Below are positions 25,203 through 33,025 of a stretch of DNA of 64,000 bases, piece by piece. Positions within the stretch are counted from its first letter, which is position 1. Every line of letters begins with the position of its first letter. The notes beneath the pieces were generated by a model that saw only the letters and a list, made by a program, of their open reading frames with translations, ran no database searches and was not told the DNA's origin. This stretch comes from Streptomyces cylindrosporus (GTDB taxonomy: Bacteria > Actinomycetota > Actinomycetes > Streptomycetales > Streptomycetaceae). The position numbers and the translations under genes were made by a program. Where the stretch lies: assembly GCF_022698165.1 (NCBI RefSeq), contig NZ_JALDAY010000005.1:124001-188000 (forward strand), in the 5' to 3' direction.

Positions 25203-25723
25203 CTTCGTACGGTGACGCACGGCCCTCCGGCTGCACACCCTTCGAGGAGCACCTGGTGAACGCCATGAACGACTACGCCGACTCGGCCGAGGCCCCCGAC
25301 TTCGACGCGCCGGGGATCGTGCGCCGCACCCGCCGTCGGCGGGCCGTGGGCATCGCCGCCGTCGCCACCGCCCTGATCGTGGCGGGCGGCGGGACGGCCC
25401 TGGCCTCCATGACGGGCGGCACGGACCACAGGGCCCGTCCCGCCGCGAGCAGCACCGCCGCCTCGGGCGGCGTCACCCAGAACGGGAGCAAGCTCACCAC
25501 TGTCCTGGTCGGCAAGCCCGGGGATTCGTTCACCATCGACTTCGCGGGCTTGGACCTGGTGTACGCCAAGCAGCTGCTGGCAAAGGCCCAGCTCCAGCTC
25601 GGCACGGTCTCCAAGAGGCCGGTCACGGGCTGCAAGCCGGGCTCGGTGTTCATGGCCGACCCGCACAGCCCGAAGATGGTCCCGGTGGGCGGCACGGTCA
25701 ACCTGGTCCTCTGCTCCGGCTGA
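25199..25723 (+). CDS. Single-pass membrane protein with PASTA-like domain, probable sigma partner
   Basis: 174 residues. A cytoplasmic N-terminus (1-44) with FEEHLVNAMNDYADSAEAPDFDAPGIVRRTRRRR is followed by one membrane helix (AVGIAAVATALIVAGGGTAL) and an extracellular tail. The last 70 residues (TIDFAGLDLVYAKQLLAKAQLQLGTVSKRPVTGCKPGSVF onward) look like one PASTA domain, which in other proteins binds muropeptides or lipid II. The start overlaps the sigma stop. I infer an anti-sigma factor that senses cell-wall state; no zinc-binding HxxxCxxC motif is present, so it would be a non-ZAS type. Confidence 0.72.
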   Translation: MTSYGDARPSGCTPFEEHLVNAMNDYADSAEAPDFDAPGIVRRTRRRRAVGIAAVATALIVAGGGTALASMTGGTDHRARPAASSTAASGGVTQNGSKLTTVLVGKPGDSFTIDFAGLDLVYAKQLLAKAQLQLGTVSKRPVTGCKPGSVFMADPHSPKMVPVGGTVNLVLCSG

Positions 25724-25728
25724 TCCGA

Positions 25729-25763
25729 GACGCCCGCCCCTGCTCCAATCAGGGGCGGGCGTC
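25729..25763. terminator. Terminator hairpin, 14-bp stem
   Basis: gacgcccgcccctg (25729-25742) pairs perfectly with 25750-25763, loop ctccaat. It ends the sigma-factor operon. Confidence 0.8.
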
Positions 25764-25778
25764 CGTCCAGGAGGCCGG

Positions 25779-25868
25779 TCAGGCCAGCCCCGGCCCCCGC
25801 ACCGGAATCGTCGTGAACGTCGGTGCGGGCGCCGGGTCCTGGAAGAAGTCGTTCGACTTGTTCGTCCG
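25779..25868 (-). pseudogene. Remnant of a second fumarase 3' end
   Basis: Minus-strand reading gives NDFFQDPAPAPTFT then T-I-P-V-R-G-P-G-L-A-stop, near-identical to the C-terminus of the intact class I fumarase that ends at 25972 (T-S-I-P-V-R-G-P-G-L-A). DNA similarity spans about 80 bases and breaks off upstream of the shared GAAGAAGTCGTT. The copies are about 195 bp apart. The remnant has no start and is presumably the trace of a tandem duplication with deletion. Confidence 0.8.
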
Positions 25869-25879
25869 ACGGCACCCGT

Positions 25880-25920
25880 CAGCCTGTCCGGCGTTTGAGG
25901 ACGAGGCCCTTCGGGGCCGA
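25880..25920. repeat. Streptomyces intergenic repeat (cagcctgtccggcg type)
   Basis: cagcctgtccggcgtttgag followed by gacgagg and a ggccc/ggggcc mini-hairpin. This sequence family is scattered between Streptomyces genes; a second, shorter relative is at 33005-33025. Confidence 0.65.
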
Positions 25921-25971
25921 TGGGGGTAGGGGCGGCGGGGGCGAGATCCGTCTCCCGCCGCGCCCGAGGTA

Positions 25972-27639
25972 CTACGCCAGCCCGGGCCCCCGAACCGGAA
26001 TTGACGTGAACGTCGGCGCCGGGGCGGGATCTTGGAAGAAGTCGTTGCCCTTGTCGTCGACCACGATGAACGCCGGGAAGTCCTCGACCTCGATCTTCCA
26101 GACCGCCTCCATGCCGAGCTCCTCGTACTCGACGACCTCGACCTTCTTGATGCAGTCCTGGGCCAGACGCGCGGCCGGGCCGCCGATGGAGCCGAGGTAG
26201 AAGCCGCCGTGCGCGTCGCACGCGTCGGTGACCTGCTTGCTGCGGTTGCCCTTGGCGAGCATCACCTTGGAGCCGCCGGCCGCCTGGAACTGCTCGACGT
26301 AGCTGTCCATGCGCCCGGCCGTGGTCGGGCCGAAGGAACCGGACGCGTAGCCCTCGGGGGTCTTGGCCGGGCCCGCGTAGTACACCGGGTGGTCCTTCAG
26401 GTACTGCGGCATCTCCTCGCCCGCGTCGAGCCGCTCCTTGATCTTGGCGTGCGCGATGTCGCGGGCCACGACCAGCGGGCCGGTGAGCGAGAGCCGGGTC
26501 TTGACCGGGTACTTGGTGAGCTCGGCGAGGATGTCGTCCATCGGCTGGTTGAGGTCGATCCTCACGACGTCGCCGGCCTCGTCGAGGTGCTCGTCCGTGG
26601 TGTCCGGGAGGAAGCGCGCCGGGTCCGTCTCCAGCTGCTCCAGGAAGACACCCTCGGGCGTGATCTTCGCGAGGGCCTGGCGGTCGGCCGAGCAGGACAC
26701 GGCGATGGCGACCGGGCAGGACGCGCCGTGCCGCGGCAGCCGTACGACCCGTACGTCGTGGCAGAAGTACTTGCCGCCGAACTGCGCGCCGATCCCGATC
26801 TTCTGGGTCAGCTCGAAGACCTTCTGCTCCAGGTCCTTGTCCCGGAAGCCGTGCCCCAGCTCGGAGCCCTCGGCGGGGATCTCGTCCAGGTAGTGCGCGG
26901 AGGCGTACTTGGCGGTCTTCAGGGCGTACTCGGCGCTCGTACCGCCGACGACGATCGCCAGGTGGTACGGCGGGCAGGCGGCCGTACCCAGCGAACGGAT
27001 CTTCTCCTCCAGGAACTTCATCATGGAGGACTCGTTCAGGACCGCCTTGGTCTCCTGGTACAGGAAGGACTTGTTGGCGGAGCCGCCGCCCTTCGCCATG
27101 AACAGGAACTTGTAGGCGCCGCCGTCGGTGGCGTACAGCTCGATCTGGGCCGGCAGGTTGGAGCCGGTGTTCTTCTCCTCCCACATCGTGAGCGGAGCCA
27201 TCTGCGAGTAGCGCAGGTTGAGGTTCAGGTACGCGTCGTAGATGCCCTTGCTGAGGGCCGCCTCGTCGCCGCCCTCGGTGAGGACGTTCTGGCCGCGCTT
27301 GCCCATGACGATCGCCGTGCCGGTGTCCTGGCACATCGGGAGCACGCCGGCCGCCGCGATGTTCGCGTTCTTCAGCAGGTCGAGGGCGACGAACTTGTCG
27401 TTGCTCGACGCCTCGGGGTCGTCGATGATGCGGCGCAGCTGGGCCAGGTGGGCCGGGCGCAGGTAGTGCTGGATGTCGTGGATGGCCTCCTCGGCGAGCT
27501 TGCGCAGCGCCTCCGGCTCCACCTTGAGGAACGTCCGCCCGTCGGCCTCGAAGGTGGAGACACCCTCGGAGGTCACCAGCCGGTACGGGGTGGTGTCCTC
27601 TCCCATGGGGAGCAGATCGGTGTACGCGAACTCAGGCAT
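25972..27639 (-). CDS. Class I fumarate hydratase (iron-sulfur)
   Basis: 555 residues, the [4Fe-4S] fumarase of the fumA/fumB type. N-terminal domain with LPMCQDTGTAIVMGKRG (first Cys ligand and D-T-G), GTAACPPYHLAIVVGGTSAEYALK, YFCHDVRVVRLPRHGASCPVAIAVSCSADRQ (further Cys ligands). C-terminal beta-domain: VKTRLSLTGPLVVARDIAHAKIKERLDAGEEMP and YASGSFGPTTAGRMDSYVEQFQAAGGSKVMLAKGN. Same reaction as the adjacent fumC product but oxygen-sensitive. ATG 27639 is the standard family start (PEFAYTDLLP). Divergent from the DUF1707 gene. Confidence 0.95.
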   Translation of the reverse strand: MPEFAYTDLLPMGEDTTPYRLVTSEGVSTFEADGRTFLKVEPEALRKLAEEAIHDIQHYLRPAHLAQLRRIIDDPEASSNDKFVALDLLKNANIAAAGVLPMCQDTGTAIVMGKRGQNVLTEGGDEAALSKGIYDAYLNLNLRYSQMAPLTMWEEKNTGSNLPAQIELYATDGGAYKFLFMAKGGGSANKSFLYQETKAVLNESSMMKFLEEKIRSLGTAACPPYHLAIVVGGTSAEYALKTAKYASAHYLDEIPAEGSELGHGFRDKDLEQKVFELTQKIGIGAQFGGKYFCHDVRVVRLPRHGASCPVAIAVSCSADRQALAKITPEGVFLEQLETDPARFLPDTTDEHLDEAGDVVRIDLNQPMDDILAELTKYPVKTRLSLTGPLVVARDIAHAKIKERLDAGEEMPQYLKDHPVYYAGPAKTPEGYASGSFGPTTAGRMDSYVEQFQAAGGSKVMLAKGNRSKQVTDACDAHGGFYLGSIGGPAARLAQDCIKKVEVVEYEELGMEAVWKIEVEDFPAFIVVDDKGNDFFQDPAPAPTFTSIPVRGPGLA

Positions 27640-27771
27640 CGGTGCCCATTCCTCACTCGACAGACGGCGGCCGGCCGACACTGGCAGGCTTCACCAGCGT
27701 AGAACCTGGCTCTGACACGGACCGTGTGAGGTAATCCTCAGTTGGGGTAGTCGCGATCTATCGCGTTTCGG

Positions 27772-27777
27772 TACGCT
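27772..27777 (+). promoter_or_regulatory. Predicted -10 element giving a leaderless transcript
   Basis: TACGCT (TANNNT) ends six bases before the GTG of the DUF1707 gene, so transcription would start at or next to the start codon. No ribosome binding site is seen upstream of that GTG, which supports leaderless translation. Confidence 0.5.
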
Positions 27778-27783
27778 GCTGCC

Positions 27784-28470
27784 GTGGACCTTCAGAAGCA
27801 GGATCTTCAGGAGCAGGCGGCACTCCGCGCCTCCGACGCCGACCGGGACCGTATCGCCGACATCCTGCGTGAGGCCCTGGCCGAGGGCCGGCTGACCGCC
27901 GACGAGCACGCCGAGCGGGTGGAGGGCGTGCTCGCCGCGAAGACCGTCGGCGAGCTGGAGGTCTTCGTACGGGACCTGCCCGCCGCCCACCGACACCGCG
28001 CGGCCCCCTCCTTCGCCGCGGCCCCGAGCCGCCCCACCGTGGGCGCGATCCCGGCCGACCCGGACGACAGTGTGGTGGCGGTCTTCAGCACCGCGGTCCG
28101 CAGGGGCCGCTGGCGCGCGGGACGCCGTATCCACGCGTACGCGATCTTCGGCTCCGTCGAGATAGACCTCAGCGAGGCGCTCTTCGAGTACCAGCAGGTC
28201 GTGGTCAAGACGATCTCGGTCTTCGGGAACATCGAGATCCGCGTCCCGGAGAACGTGTCGCTGCGCGGCACCGGCGGTGGTGTGCTGGGCAACTTCGAGG
28301 TGGCGCCGCTCGATTCGACGGAACCGGACGCACCGGTCGTCTACATCGACGGCTGGGCGGTACTGGGCAATGTCGAAGCGAAGCCGAAGCGGGGCAAGCT
28401 CGTCGCGGACATTCTCGATCGGGTTCAGCGCAAGGTGGACAAGAGTTTGCGCAAGCATCTGGATCGTTGA
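27784..28470 (+). CDS. DUF1707 / LiaF-like C-terminal domain protein
   Basis: 228 residues. N-terminal DUF1707 (ALRASDADRDRIADILREALAEGRLTADEHAERVEGVLAAKTVGEL), a small domain frequent in actinobacteria and related to the SHOCT-like fold. A Pro/Ala linker leads to a C-terminal beta-rich domain (FGSVEIDLSEALFEYQQVVVKTISVFGNIEIRVPENVSLRG, repeated G-x-V/I-E strands) like LiaF/VraT proteins that sense envelope stress. No membrane helix is seen, so it would act in the cytoplasm. GTG start with no ribosome binding site, but a TACGCT at the leaderless distance. Confidence 0.88.
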   Translation: MDLQKQDLQEQAALRASDADRDRIADILREALAEGRLTADEHAERVEGVLAAKTVGELEVFVRDLPAAHRHRAAPSFAAAPSRPTVGAIPADPDDSVVAVFSTAVRRGRWRAGRRIHAYAIFGSVEIDLSEALFEYQQVVVKTISVFGNIEIRVPENVSLRGTGGGVLGNFEVAPLDSTEPDAPVVYIDGWAVLGNVEAKPKRGKLVADILDRVQRKVDKSLRKHLDR

Positions 28471-28576
28471 CGGTTGTGAATCCGACCGGTCCGGTACTCA
28501 GTGCATAGGCGCACGCACAGCGGGTAGGGCTTGCTGCATCGTCGCTCGCTCGCGAAGCCGTCGTCAGGAGTAGACC

Positions 28577-28954
28577 GTGCTGCAACCGCCGCATTCGTCC
28601 CTGCAGGTAGCTGCCGTTCCGGCCCAGCGGGTGCCAGTGCGGGACAGGGACCAAGACGCACCCTGGCACACCGAGGCGGTGTGCCGGCGCGACGAGGCAG
28701 GCCTGTTCTTCGCACCGTCCAAGGAACCCACCGCCGCGCGCCTGTCCAGGGAAGAGGCGGCCAAGCGCGTCTGCGCGCGCTGCCCGGTCATGGTCGAGTG
28801 CCGCGAGCACGCCCTTCTGCAACCCGAGCCCTACGGCGTCTGGGGCGGCCTGACGGCAGCGGAACGCCGCGTGGTCCTGGCCCGCAGGCGCCGCCGCGAC
28901 ATGGAGCTGAAGAAGGCGGCGAGGGCTCAGGGCCGTATAGCGCAGGCGGGCTGA
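28577..28954 (+). CDS. wblI: WhiB-family iron-sulfur regulator, WblI type
   Basis: 125 residues. Four Cys that bind a [4Fe-4S] cluster: C36, C66, C69, C75 (spacing X29-X2-X5), the G-V-W-G-G turn at 87-91, and the basic C-terminal RKK/ARRRRRD DNA-contact tract. Wbl proteins bind the principal sigma factor region 4 and redirect transcription. The position next to glpX and the fumarases matches S. coelicolor wblI, on which the symbol is based. AGGAG stands six bases ahead of the GTG start. A strong bidirectional terminator follows. Confidence 0.9.
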   Translation: MLQPPHSSLQVAAVPAQRVPVRDRDQDAPWHTEAVCRRDEAGLFFAPSKEPTAARLSREEAAKRVCARCPVMVECREHALLQPEPYGVWGGLTAAERRVVLARRRRRDMELKKAARAQGRIAQAG

Positions 28955-28974
28955 CAGGCGCCGCGGGACGGCAG

Positions 28975-29006
28975 AAGGGCGCCCCCTCCGCACCGGGGGC
29001 GCCCTT
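28975..29006. terminator. Bidirectional terminator between wblI and glpX
   Basis: aagggcgccccc (28975-28986) pairs with 28995-29006 (12 bp, loop tccgcacc). On the plus strand it ends in ctt, on the minus strand also in ctt, so it serves both converging genes. Confidence 0.8.
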
Positions 29007-29032
29007 GCCTTCCAGATCCTGGGCCTCTGGGG

Positions 29033-30067
29033 CTACTTGGCCCGGTCGAAGTCGATCGCGCTGTAGGCCCGCAGCTTGCTCAGGCGGTGCTCCGAGTCGA
29101 TCCGCCGTACCGTCCCCGACTTCGACCGCATCACGATCGAGTCGGTCGTCGCCGTCTCCGACCGGTAGCGCACACCCCGCAGCAGCTCACCGTCGGTGAT
29201 CCCGGTCGCGACGAAGAAGACGTTCTCCCCGGAGACCAGGTCGTCCGTCATCAGCACCCGGTCGAGGTCGTGCCCGGCGTCGACCGCCCGCGCCCGCTCC
29301 TCGTCGTCCTTCGGCCACAGCTTGCCCTGGATCGTGCCGCCGAGGCACTTCACGGCACAGGCGGAGATGATCCCCTCCGGCGTACCGCCGATGCCCAGCA
29401 GCATGTCGACGCCGGTGCCCTCGCGCAGCGCGTAGATCGACCCCGCCACGTCACCGTCGGAGATCAGCTTGATCCGCGCCCCGGCCTCCCGGATCTCCTT
29501 GATGATCCCCTCGTGCCGCGGCCGGTCCAGGATCACCACGGTCACGTCCTCCGGCGTGGACCGCTTCGCCTTCGCGACCCGCCGGATGTTCACCGACACC
29601 GGCGCGTTGATGTCGACGAAGTCCGCCGCCTCGGGCCCGGTGACCAGCTTGTCCATGTAGAAGACGGCGGACGGGTCGAACATCGACCCGCGGTCCGCGG
29701 CCGCCAGCACGGCGATCGCGTTCGGCATGCCCTTGGCCGTCAGCGTGGTCCCGTCGATCGGGTCGACGGCAATGTCGCACTCCGGCCCGGTCCCGTCACC
29801 GACCCGCTCCCCGTTGAAGAGCATCGGCGCCTCGTCCTTCTCGCCCTCGCCGATGACGACCACGCCGTTCATCGACACGGTGGAGACGAGGGTCCGCATG
29901 GCGCGCACCGCGGCACCGTCGGCGCCGTTCTTGTCGCCCCGCCCGACCCAGCGGCCCGCGGCCATCGCGGCGGCTTCGGTCACCCGGACGAGCTCCAGGG
30001 CGAGGTTGCGGTCGGGGGCTTCGCTGGGGACTTCGAGTTCGGACGGCAAGTGATGATGCTCGGTCAT
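29033..30067 (-). CDS. glpX: Class II fructose-1,6-bisphosphatase
   Basis: 344 residues. Removes the 1-phosphate of fructose-1,6-bisphosphate in gluconeogenesis. GlpX motifs: WVGRGDKNGADGAAVRAMR, VVIGEGEKDEAPMLFNGE, the metal site ECDIAVDPIDGTTLTAKG, and MLLGIGGTPEGIISACAVKCLGG. The length is typical. GTG/ATG at 30067; a purine run AGAAAGG is present on the minus strand just upstream. It is divergent from the DUF4245 gene. In actinomycetes lacking other FBPases this enzyme is the main one. Confidence 0.95.
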   Translation of the reverse strand: MTEHHHLPSELEVPSEAPDRNLALELVRVTEAAAMAAGRWVGRGDKNGADGAAVRAMRTLVSTVSMNGVVVIGEGEKDEAPMLFNGERVGDGTGPECDIAVDPIDGTTLTAKGMPNAIAVLAAADRGSMFDPSAVFYMDKLVTGPEAADFVDINAPVSVNIRRVAKAKRSTPEDVTVVILDRPRHEGIIKEIREAGARIKLISDGDVAGSIYALREGTGVDMLLGIGGTPEGIISACAVKCLGGTIQGKLWPKDDEERARAVDAGHDLDRVLMTDDLVSGENVFFVATGITDGELLRGVRYRSETATTDSIVMRSKSGTVRRIDSEHRLSKLRAYSAIDFDRAK

Positions 30068-30194
30068 CGAGGCGCACCTTTCTGATACGACGACGGCCGG
30101 ATGAGGGTTCGACCCTCGACTCTATCGTCAGTCCGACAAAATGAGCAGGGGACCCCACGGATGAGCGGACCGGGCACCTGCGACGATAGAGGGC

Positions 30195-30716
30195 GTGGCA
30201 GGTTCGAACGGCAGGCAGAAGACGGCCCGGGACATGATCCTCTCCCTGGGCATCATCGGGATCGCGGCGGCGCTCATCTACGTGTTCATCCCGCACGACG
30301 ACTCCGCTCCGGACATCAAGCGGGTCGACTACCGGGTCGAGCTGCTCACGGCGCGCCGCGCCGCGGCCTACCCGGTGGCCGCTCCCGAGGGCCTGTCCAA
30401 GTCCTGGAAGGCGACCTCGGTCCGCTTCGACGGCGCGAACTTCGACGCCTGGCACCTGGGCTTCCACGCCCCCGGCGGTCAGTACGTGCAGATCGAGCAG
30501 TCGACTCAGAAGGCGTCGGAGTTCATCGACGACGCCAGCCAGGGCGCGTCGGCGACGAAGACCACCCAGCGGATCAACGGCGAGACCTGGACGCGCTACA
30601 CGGGCGGCCGTTACGACGCCCTCGTGCTCCCCGGGAAGAGCTCGACGACGGTGGTCGCGGGCACGGGCTCGTTCAAGCAGCTGACGGAGATGGCGCAGGC
30701 ACTGAAGACGTCGTGA
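30195..30716 (+). CDS. DUF4245 single-pass membrane protein
   Basis: 173 residues. Short basic N-terminus, one membrane helix (MILSLGIIGIAAALIYVFIPH) and an extracellular domain of about 130 residues (VDYRVELLTARRAAAYPVAAPEGLSKSWKATSVRFD onward; GQYVQIEQSTQKASEFIDDAS; GETWTRYTGGRYDALVLPG). This is the conserved actinobacterial DUF4245 family of unknown function; the fold is suggestive of a lipid- or ligand-binding domain. The GTG at 30195 has no proper ribosome binding site. GACGAT ends seven bases ahead, so the mRNA may be leaderless. A terminator follows. Confidence 0.88.
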   Translation: MAGSNGRQKTARDMILSLGIIGIAAALIYVFIPHDDSAPDIKRVDYRVELLTARRAAAYPVAAPEGLSKSWKATSVRFDGANFDAWHLGFHAPGGQYVQIEQSTQKASEFIDDASQGASATKTTQRINGETWTRYTGGRYDALVLPGKSSTTVVAGTGSFKQLTEMAQALKTS

Positions 30717-30730
30717 CCGCGTCCGCGTAC

Positions 30731-30768
30731 GCGAGAGGCCCCCGGCGTCGCTGCCGGGGGCCTCTCGC
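30731..30768. terminator. Terminator hairpin, 16-bp stem
   Basis: gcgagaggcccccggc (30731-30746) pairs with 30753-30768 around gtcgct. It lies between the convergent DUF4245 and nitroreductase-type genes and can serve both. Confidence 0.85.
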
Positions 30769-30782
30769 GCATGGGGATTCGC

Positions 30783-31373
30783 TCAGACCGTGGTGACGAC
30801 CTGGTCGTACTCCAGGCGCGGGGAGCGCGGGAACCAGGCGTCCTCGCCCGGCTTGCCGATGTTGATCACCATCAGCGGGGTGTGGTCGTCGTCCAGGAAC
30901 TCCTTCTGGATGCCCGCGAAGTCGACACCGGTCATCGGGCCGGCGGCGAGCCCCGCGGCGCGGACGCCGATGATGAAGTACGCGGCCTGCAGGGAGGCGT
31001 TCAGGGCGGCGCTGCCCTCACGGACCTCGCGGGCGCTGAAGACGGTGTCCTTGGCCTGCGGGAAGTGCGGGAAGAGCGCGGGCAGCTCCTCGTGGAACTC
31101 GTTGTCCGCGGAGAGGATCGCGACCAGCGGGGCGGTGGCGGTCTTCTTCTGGTTGCCCTCGGCCATCAGGCCGACGAGGCGCTCGCGGGCCTCGGCGGAG
31201 CGGACCAGGGTGATGCGCAGCGGCGACTGGTTCATGGAGGTCGGGCCGTACTTGACCAGGTCGTAGATCGCCTGCACCTGCTCCTCGGTCACCGGCTCGT
31301 CGGTGAAGGTGTTCGCGGTGCGGGCCTCACGGAACAGCAGGTCCTGGGCGGCGGGGTCGAGAACGAGAGACAT
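30783..31373 (-). CDS. Nitroreductase-family protein (malonic semialdehyde reductase-like)
   Basis: 196 residues. FMN-dependent nitroreductase fold of the RutE/HadB group: LFREARTANTFTDEPVTEEQVQAIYDLVKYGPTSMNQSPLRI (FMN-phosphate Arg and the N-Q-S-P motif), then ALNASLQAAYFIIGVRAAGLAAGPMTGVD, and the C-terminal INIGKPGEDAWFPRSPRLEYDQVV. RutE acts in pyrimidine breakdown, but no other rut genes are near, so a general quinone/aldehyde reductase is as likely. A perfect 14-bp GC palindrome lies 39-52 bases ahead of the start and is probably a repressor site. Confidence 0.9.
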   Translation of the reverse strand: MSLVLDPAAQDLLFREARTANTFTDEPVTEEQVQAIYDLVKYGPTSMNQSPLRITLVRSAEARERLVGLMAEGNQKKTATAPLVAILSADNEFHEELPALFPHFPQAKDTVFSAREVREGSAALNASLQAAYFIIGVRAAGLAAGPMTGVDFAGIQKEFLDDDHTPLMVINIGKPGEDAWFPRSPRLEYDQVVTTV

Positions 31374-31411
31374 GTGGGGATCTTCCTCGGGGGTAGTCTG
31401 GCTCCGATTAC

Positions 31412-31425
31412 CGGACCGCGGTCCG
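31412..31425. promoter_or_regulatory. Perfect palindrome upstream of the nitroreductase gene
   Basis: CGGACCGCGGTCCG, flanked by accgg and tttcggt. Its placement 39 bases ahead of the minus-strand ATG fits a TetR/HxlR/MarR operator; no such regulator gene is adjacent. Confidence 0.5.
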
Positions 31426-31519
31426 TTTCGGTCGACAGGCATGACCGTACGCCAAGGAAGTTCAAGGTTCAACAAAAAGCGGGACGCAGTGATCCGCTTC
31501 ACACGGACGGGTACGAGGA

Positions 31520-31756
31520 CTACTCCCCGCCCTCCTCGTCGCCGGCCTCTTCCTCCTCCGCCAGCGCCGCGTCCAGCCGCGCCCGCGCCCCGTCCAGCCA
31601 GCGCCGGCACACCTTGGCCAGCTCCTCGCCGCGCTCCCAGAGCGCCAGGGACTCCTCCAGCGTCGTACCGCCCGCCTCCAGGCGTCGTACGACCTCGATC
31701 AACTCGTCCCGCGCCTGCTCGTACCCGAGCGCCTCTTCGGCCACCTTGCTGGTCAT
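31520..31756 (-). CDS. xseB: Exodeoxyribonuclease VII small subunit
   Basis: 78 residues. YEQARDELIEVVRRLEAGGTTLEESLALWERGEELAKVCRRWLDGAR is the classic XseB two-helix hairpin that binds the large subunit. The acidic tail (AEEEEAGDEEGGE) is usual in Streptomyces. The start follows the xseA stop by only nine bases on the same strand, so they form one unit. The 146-bp gap before the nitroreductase gene has no other gene. Confidence 0.95.
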   Translation of the reverse strand: MTSKVAEEALGYEQARDELIEVVRRLEAGGTTLEESLALWERGEELAKVCRRWLDGARARLDAALAEEEEAGDEEGGE

Positions 31757-31765
31757 CCGCCCACC

Positions 31766-32974
31766 CTATGCGTCGACTCTTACGGAGAACTCGCCCTCGG
31801 AGACCCGCGCCCGCAGCGTCTCCTCGGCACTCACCTCGCCGGGATCCCGCACCACATGCCCGTCCGCCTTCTGCAGCACGGCGTACCCGCGCTTGAGCGT
31901 GGCGGCGGGGGAGAGGGCCACCACGCGCGCGTGCGTGTGCGTCAGCTCGGAGTCGGCGCGGTCCAGGAGATGGCCGAGGGTGCGCCGCGAACGGTCGACC
32001 AGCGAGGCGACATGATCGGCCCGCTCGTCGATCATCCGGTGCGGATCCTCTATCGACGGCCGCGCGAGCGCATGCGCCAGCCCCCGCTCCTCCCGCTCCA
32101 CGAACGCCTCCACGCACCGCCGCGCGCGGTCCCGCAGCAGCCGTACGCGCTCGTACTCCTCGCCGACGTCCGGTACGACCTTCTTGGCGGCGTCCGTCGG
32201 GGTGGAGGCCCGCAGGTCGGCGACGTGGTCGAGCAGCGGGTTGTCGGGCTCGTGCCCGATGGCGGAGACGACGGGCGTGCGGCACTCGGCGACGGCGCGC
32301 ACCAACTGCTCGTCGGAGAAGGGCAGCAGGTCCTCCACGCTGCCGCCGCCGCGCGCGACGATGATCACGTCCACCTCGCCGAGCTCGTCGAGCTCCTTCA
32401 CGGCCTGCACGACCTGCGGGACGGCGTGCACGCCCTGCACGGCGACGTTGCGCACCTCGAAGCGGACGGCGGGCCAGCGGTGCCGGGCGTTCTCCAGGAC
32501 GTCCCGCTCGGCGGCGGAGGCCCGACCGCACACCAGCCCGATCAACTGCGGCAGGAACGGCAGCGGCTTCTTCCGCTCGGCCGCGAACAGCCCCTCGGCG
32601 GCGAGCGACTTCTTCAACTGCTCCAGTCGGGCGAGCAGTTCACCCACGCCGACAGGCCTTATCTCGGCGGCCCGCAGCGACAGCTGCCCCCGCGGTGCGT
32701 ACCACTCCGGTTTCGCGTGTACGACGACCCGGGCGCCCTCGCTGACGACGTCGGCGACGGCGTCGAAGACCTGGCGGTAGCAGGTGACGCTGACCGAGAT
32801 GTCGAACGACGGGTCGCGCAGGGTCAGGAACACGACCCCGGCCCCGGGCCGCCGCGACAGCTGAGTGATCTGCCCCTCGACCCACACGGCCCCGAGCCGG
32901 TCGATCCACCCCCCGATGAGCCGCGAGACCTCACCGACGGGGATGGCGGTTTCGGGGGACGTGTTGAGAGCCAT
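31766..32974 (-). CDS. xseA: Exodeoxyribonuclease VII large subunit
   Basis: 402 residues. N-terminal OB-fold (VGEVSRLIGGWIDRLGAVWVEGQITQLSRR) binds single-stranded DNA. The catalytic core carries GLVCGRASAAERDVLENARHRWP and IIVARGGGSVEDLLPFSDE (the GGGS-x-E-D-L signature), then TPVVSAIGHEPDNPLLDHVADLRASTPT. A coiled-coil C-terminus ends with the ATLKRGYAVLQKADG strand. It degrades single-stranded DNA in both directions in repair. Typical length is 400-450. It heads the xseA-xseB pair. Confidence 0.95.
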   Translation of the reverse strand: MALNTSPETAIPVGEVSRLIGGWIDRLGAVWVEGQITQLSRRPGAGVVFLTLRDPSFDISVSVTCYRQVFDAVADVVSEGARVVVHAKPEWYAPRGQLSLRAAEIRPVGVGELLARLEQLKKSLAAEGLFAAERKKPLPFLPQLIGLVCGRASAAERDVLENARHRWPAVRFEVRNVAVQGVHAVPQVVQAVKELDELGEVDVIIVARGGGSVEDLLPFSDEQLVRAVAECRTPVVSAIGHEPDNPLLDHVADLRASTPTDAAKKVVPDVGEEYERVRLLRDRARRCVEAFVEREERGLAHALARPSIEDPHRMIDERADHVASLVDRSRRTLGHLLDRADSELTHTHARVVALSPAATLKRGYAVLQKADGHVVRDPGEVSAEETLRARVSEGEFSVRVDA

Positions 32975-33004
32975 GCCGCGAGGGTAACGGCCGGGTACGA
33001 CAAC

Positions 33005-33025
33005 GTCCTCAATCGCCGGGCGGGC
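33005..33025. repeat. Streptomyces repeat relative overlapping a gene end
   Basis: gtcctcaatcgccgggcggg is, in reverse complement, close to the cagcctgtccggcgtttgag family at 25880. It contains the stop codon and last codons of the APC-type permease, so this mobile-like repeat has contributed its C-terminus (GPPGD). Confidence 0.55.

Noticed and set aside
30783..31373. rut pyrimidine-degradation operon
   Set aside because: Only the RutE-like reductase is here; neighbours are unrelated core genes.
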